A DNA stretch of 52,111 nucleotides from the NCBI GenBank assembly GCA_013288145.1, contig JABDCJ010000011.1:1-52111 (forward strand), in the 5' to 3' direction. The notes beneath the pieces are model-generated. The model was not told the DNA's origin. It saw nothing but the letters and a program-made list of their open reading frames with translations, and made no database searches. Shown here in pieces: positions 49,483-52,111 of the stretch. How positions within the stretch are numbered: position 1 is the stretch's first letter; each line of letters begins with the position of its first letter. Position numbers and translations under genes: made by a program. The DNA is from Nitrososphaerota archaeon (GTDB taxonomy: Archaea > Thermoproteota > Nitrososphaeria > Nitrososphaerales > CADDZS01).

Positions 49483-50166
49483 GTGGCAACATTCGTGCTT
49501 ATTCCGGGAGCCTGGCTGGGAGGTTGGGTCTGGAAGAAAATTAGTCCATTAATTGAACATGCGGGACATGAAGTCTATCCCATAACGCTAACCGGAATCG
49601 GAGAGAGAGTACACCTTGCTTCAAGTGAATTACGGATAGAAACTGCGATTCAAGACGTCCTAAATACTATCAAGTTCAACGACCTGCAAGACTTTGTATT
49701 GATTGGACATAGCTTCGCGGGAAAGGTCGCTGCCGCCGTCGCGGACCGAGTATCTGAAAGAGTACGTCAACTTGTTTACCTTGATGCTTACCGGCCTCTG
49801 AAGAATGTCAGAACTCCTCAAGGTAGTTTCATGGACGAATGGCCGATTGACCAATGGAGAGTGCCATTTCCAAATGACATTCTTGATTTCGTTGGAAAGG
49901 ATGTTCAGGGCAAAGACCTCGAATGGATCAAAACCAAAGCTACCCCCTTGCCTGTCAGATACTTTCGCGATCCGGTAACACTTTCTGAGAAATTCGATCT
50001 AGTCAAGAGTGCGTACATCCTCTGCATGGGAGGCGGGGACAATGTTGAAGAGATTCTAAAGGAGAAGCTAGATGGTCCAGTCAAGGTCATGGAAGCCGGT
50101 CACTGGCCGATGATTACAAAGCCCGTCGAACTTGCGGACGCGATCTTGTCTCTATCGTCTATATGA
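49483..50166 (+). CDS. Alpha/beta hydrolase (plant methylesterase-like)
   Basis: 227 residues: oxyanion region LIPGAWLGGWVW, nucleophile S77 in IGHSFAG, and catalytic histidine H207 in EAGHWPM; LYLDAYRPLKN-type strand is present as VYLDAYRP. The pattern is like salicylate/methyl ester esterases and hydroxynitrile lyases. Cytoplasmic; cleaves an ester or C-C bond. GTG start at 49483. Second of four plus-strand accessory enzymes. Confidence 0.9.
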   Translation: MATFVLIPGAWLGGWVWKKISPLIEHAGHEVYPITLTGIGERVHLASSELRIETAIQDVLNTIKFNDLQDFVLIGHSFAGKVAAAVADRVSERVRQLVYLDAYRPLKNVRTPQGSFMDEWPIDQWRVPFPNDILDFVGKDVQGKDLEWIKTKATPLPVRYFRDPVTLSEKFDLVKSAYILCMGGGDNVEEILKEKLDGPVKVMEAGHWPMITKPVELADAILSLSSI

Positions 50167-50262
50167 GAAGACCATATTCGGGTAATTCAGCTTTTAGTCG
50201 TAAATACAGATTTTAGAAATGCTGATTTACTGGATATCAGCTTTGAACTTTTCGCGAAAAAT

Positions 50263-51099
50263 ATGGGCGAAACAAAATCCAATTATCTCTGGGATAATTC
50301 CGCGACATCCGAAGTTTCACAGAGATTTCGCAGTCTCGAAATAATGTACGACTCGATCACGTTCCAGCACATTGAATCACTCGGAATCTGGGAAGGGTGG
50401 AAGTGTCTCGAAGTAGGAGGAGGCGGAGGATCAGTTACCAAGTGGTTGAGCGAGAAGGTAGGTAAGAGTGGACGAGTACTTGTTACAGACATCAATCCCA
50501 TTTTTCTGAAGGATTTCAAAACTGAGCTCGGCAATGTGGACGTTCTCCAACACGACATTACAAGCGAATCCGGCATTCCGAAAGATGCATTTGACCTTGC
50601 TCACGCGAGATTAGTTCTGATTCATCTTGCTCAACGCGAAAAGGCACTTGTTAACATGGTCTCATCACTGAAATCTGGCGGTTGGGTTATGATCGAGGAT
50701 TTTGACCTGATTCTGAATGAACTTTTGCTCCCCCGTGAAATGAAAAAAGATAATGAAGCTAGTGAGATTGCCGATTTGTTCAATAGATTAATGCAGGCAA
50801 GAAACAAATTGCTTCGGGAGCACGGAGCAGATCCTTCATACGCGAGGGGACTTTATTCGATGATGCTAACTCAAGGTCTGGTCGATGTTGGAATGTCGGC
50901 CGCAGGAGCCAGATCGTGGCGCGGTGGCTCAGCCGGCGCGAAGCTTCACATTGCAAATTCAATGCAGTCGAAAGACGAACTAATAATGACGGGTTTGTTA
51001 TCCGGTAAGGAATTTGATAAAGTGATCAAGATGTTAAATGACCCGGACTGGCTGGTCTTTTCTCCCCTGATGTTCAGCGCTTGGGGACGAAAACCCTAG
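50263..51099 (+). CDS. Class I SAM-dependent methyltransferase
   Basis: 278 residues: motif I LEVGGGGGSV, acidic VTDINP at the end of strand 2, DVLQHDITS, and DLAHARLVLIHL as motif IV/post. UbiE/Coq5-like type. Target (small molecule or other) is not evident. ATG start at 50263. It lies 96 bases after the hydrolase gene. Confidence 0.9.
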   Translation: MGETKSNYLWDNSATSEVSQRFRSLEIMYDSITFQHIESLGIWEGWKCLEVGGGGGSVTKWLSEKVGKSGRVLVTDINPIFLKDFKTELGNVDVLQHDITSESGIPKDAFDLAHARLVLIHLAQREKALVNMVSSLKSGGWVMIEDFDLILNELLLPREMKKDNEASEIADLFNRLMQARNKLLREHGADPSYARGLYSMMLTQGLVDVGMSAAGARSWRGGSAGAKLHIANSMQSKDELIMTGLLSGKEFDKVIKMLNDPDWLVFSPLMFSAWGRKP

Positions 51100-51320
51100 T
51101 GAAGGATTTCGAGAATCATGATAGCCATCATCAGCCCTTGAATGTAGATCCGTTTTACTAGATACTTCGTTCGGAGTCGGGGTTCCAGACATTATTGAAG
51201 AAATAGTATCTAGACCGTAATAATTCGGCCAATGTTGCAGGCTAGATAGCCTTTCTGCTCTCTCCGGGGGCGTCGAGTTGATCATCAACTTTTAGAAGCT
51301 CGCATTTTTGATTATTCTCC

Positions 51321-52103
51321 ATGAAGCCACTTGAAGGCAAAGTTGCGCTTGTTACAGGCGCATCTCGCGGAATAGGAAGGGCCATTGCCCTAAGGTTTGC
51401 TAGTGAGGGAGCGAGAATTTGCGTAAACTATTCGCAGTCAATGAACAGTGCTGAAGTAGTGGTTAAAGAAATCGAGGACTCAGGTGGTGAAGCCATTGCA
51501 CGCAAAGCTAACGTCGCAAACTATAACGAAGTTGCTGATATGGTCGCGATAATAGTCAAGAAATTTGGAACAATTCACATTCTGGTAAATAACGCGGGAA
51601 TGTCAATTCCTGGCGACCTACTTTCTATGAACGAGGCTCAACTGTTGGAAATGTTCAGAGTAAATGTTCTGGGAACAATAAACTGCTCCAAAGTCGCCGC
51701 CAGACAAATGGTAGACCAAAGATATGGGAAAATTGTGAATATTGGAAGCATCGCAGGTATCGGAACAAATTTTCCGGGAACGACTCCTTATGCCTCGACA
51801 AAAGCAAGCATACTTGTCTTGACAAAGCGATTCGCGCTTGAGCTTGGACCTTCCGGAGTCAATGTAAATTCAATCTTACCAGGTTTCATCGAAACGGAGA
51901 TGAATACTCGCGGCAAGACAAAGGAAGAATGGTCAAACAAAACAAAAGAAATGTCAGAAAAAGCCATGCTGAGAAGAATCGGCCAGCCTCAGGACATTGC
52001 GAACGCAGCTGTGTTTCTTGCCTCTGACGAAGCGAGCTTCATAACAGGTCAATCGCTCGTAATAGACGGTGGACGACTTGACTTTTTGTCACATTCCGGA
52101 TAG
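51321..52103 (+). CDS. Short-chain dehydrogenase/reductase (FabG-like)
   Basis: 260 residues: cofactor motif TGASRGIG (12-19), NNAG, the catalytic serine in VNIGSIAG, YASTK (Tyr and Lys) and the C-terminal ASFITGQSLVIDGG are complete. An NADPH-dependent 3-oxoacyl reductase or related dehydrogenase. Complete; the stop at 52103 is eight bases from the window end. ATG start with an AT-rich stretch (TTTTTGATTATT) upstream. Confidence 0.93.
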   Translation: MKPLEGKVALVTGASRGIGRAIALRFASEGARICVNYSQSMNSAEVVVKEIEDSGGEAIARKANVANYNEVADMVAIIVKKFGTIHILVNNAGMSIPGDLLSMNEAQLLEMFRVNVLGTINCSKVAARQMVDQRYGKIVNIGSIAGIGTNFPGTTPYASTKASILVLTKRFALELGPSGVNVNSILPGFIETEMNTRGKTKEEWSNKTKEMSEKAMLRRIGQPQDIANAAVFLASDEASFITGQSLVIDGGRLDFLSHSG

Positions 52104-52111
52104 ATTCTATC

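Noticed and set aside
1..52111. CRISPR array, rRNA operon or complete insertion sequence
   Set aside because: No regularly spaced direct repeats, no rRNA-like sequence and no intact transposase or integrase frame were seen.

Overview
The window reads as archaeal chromosome, most probably from the Thaumarchaeota/Nitrososphaerota side of the TACK archaea. Direct signs are three tRNA genes interrupted by bulge-helix-bulge introns, TATA-like boxes about 25-30 bases upstream of many start codons (leaderless transcripts), many TTG/GTG starts, and archaeal housekeeping families: Elp3, a DRG-type GTPase with TGS domain, a PAC2 protein, an archaeal-type class I aldolase, a bat-type HTH regulator and F420-type flavin-independent oxidoreductases. 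No ammonia-oxidation gene is present here, and the content points to a heterotroph. The phylum call is inference; no 16S or ribosomal protein gene lies in the window.

Layout. 1-15.2 kb is compact core genome: a multi-helix membrane protein fused to a cupredoxin, an LLM oxidoreductase, a PPOX flavoprotein, endonuclease III, the radical SAM enzyme AmrS, a PAC2 protein, a membrane-anchored ferredoxin, a small zincin, a HIT hydrolase, Elp3, a divergent gluconeogenic pair (class I FBPase and archaeal aldolase), a DRG GTPase, zinc-ribbon microproteins and a short ATP-dependent DNA ligase.

15.2-33.1 kb looks like a catabolic island: zinc alcohol dehydrogenase, class III aminotransferase, two Atz/Trz-type amidohydrolases, three M20 metallohydrolases (two with altered metal-site residues), a tandem pair of TIM-barrel amidohydrolases (one apparently active, one stripped of metal ligands), an orphan peptide-type solute-binding protein, and an operon for methylmalonyl-CoA mutase (split subunits), a CaiB-type CoA-transferase and methylmalonyl-CoA epimerase, ending with an LLM oxidoreductase. 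The pieces suggest uptake and stepwise hydrolysis of an amide- or ring-nitrogen compound, removal of nitrogen by transamination, and entry of the carbon skeleton through propionyl/methylmalonyl-CoA to succinyl-CoA. The substrate cannot be read from the sequence.

33.1-42.2 kb is a loose, gene-poor stretch: a three-gene membrane operon, a dual-specificity-type phosphatase, a glyoxalase-like protein, small regulators (winged helix, ribbon-helix-helix), a frameshifted DUF1801 gene, small secreted proteins, tRNA-Lys with two introns, tRNA-Ala, and a RecB-like PD-(D/E)XK nuclease. It has the look of a plastic region around tRNA genes.

42.3-52.1 kb carries a cystathionine beta-synthase-like enzyme, tRNA-Leu, a bat-type regulator, an RraA-family protein, a PhyH-type dioxygenase, another LLM oxidoreductase, an alpha/beta hydrolase, a methyltransferase and an SDR reductase, an accessory metabolic set on the plus strand. 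Copies of a dispersed hairpin repeat lie in its intergenic spaces at about 43.6, 44.95, 46.1 and 47.75 kb.
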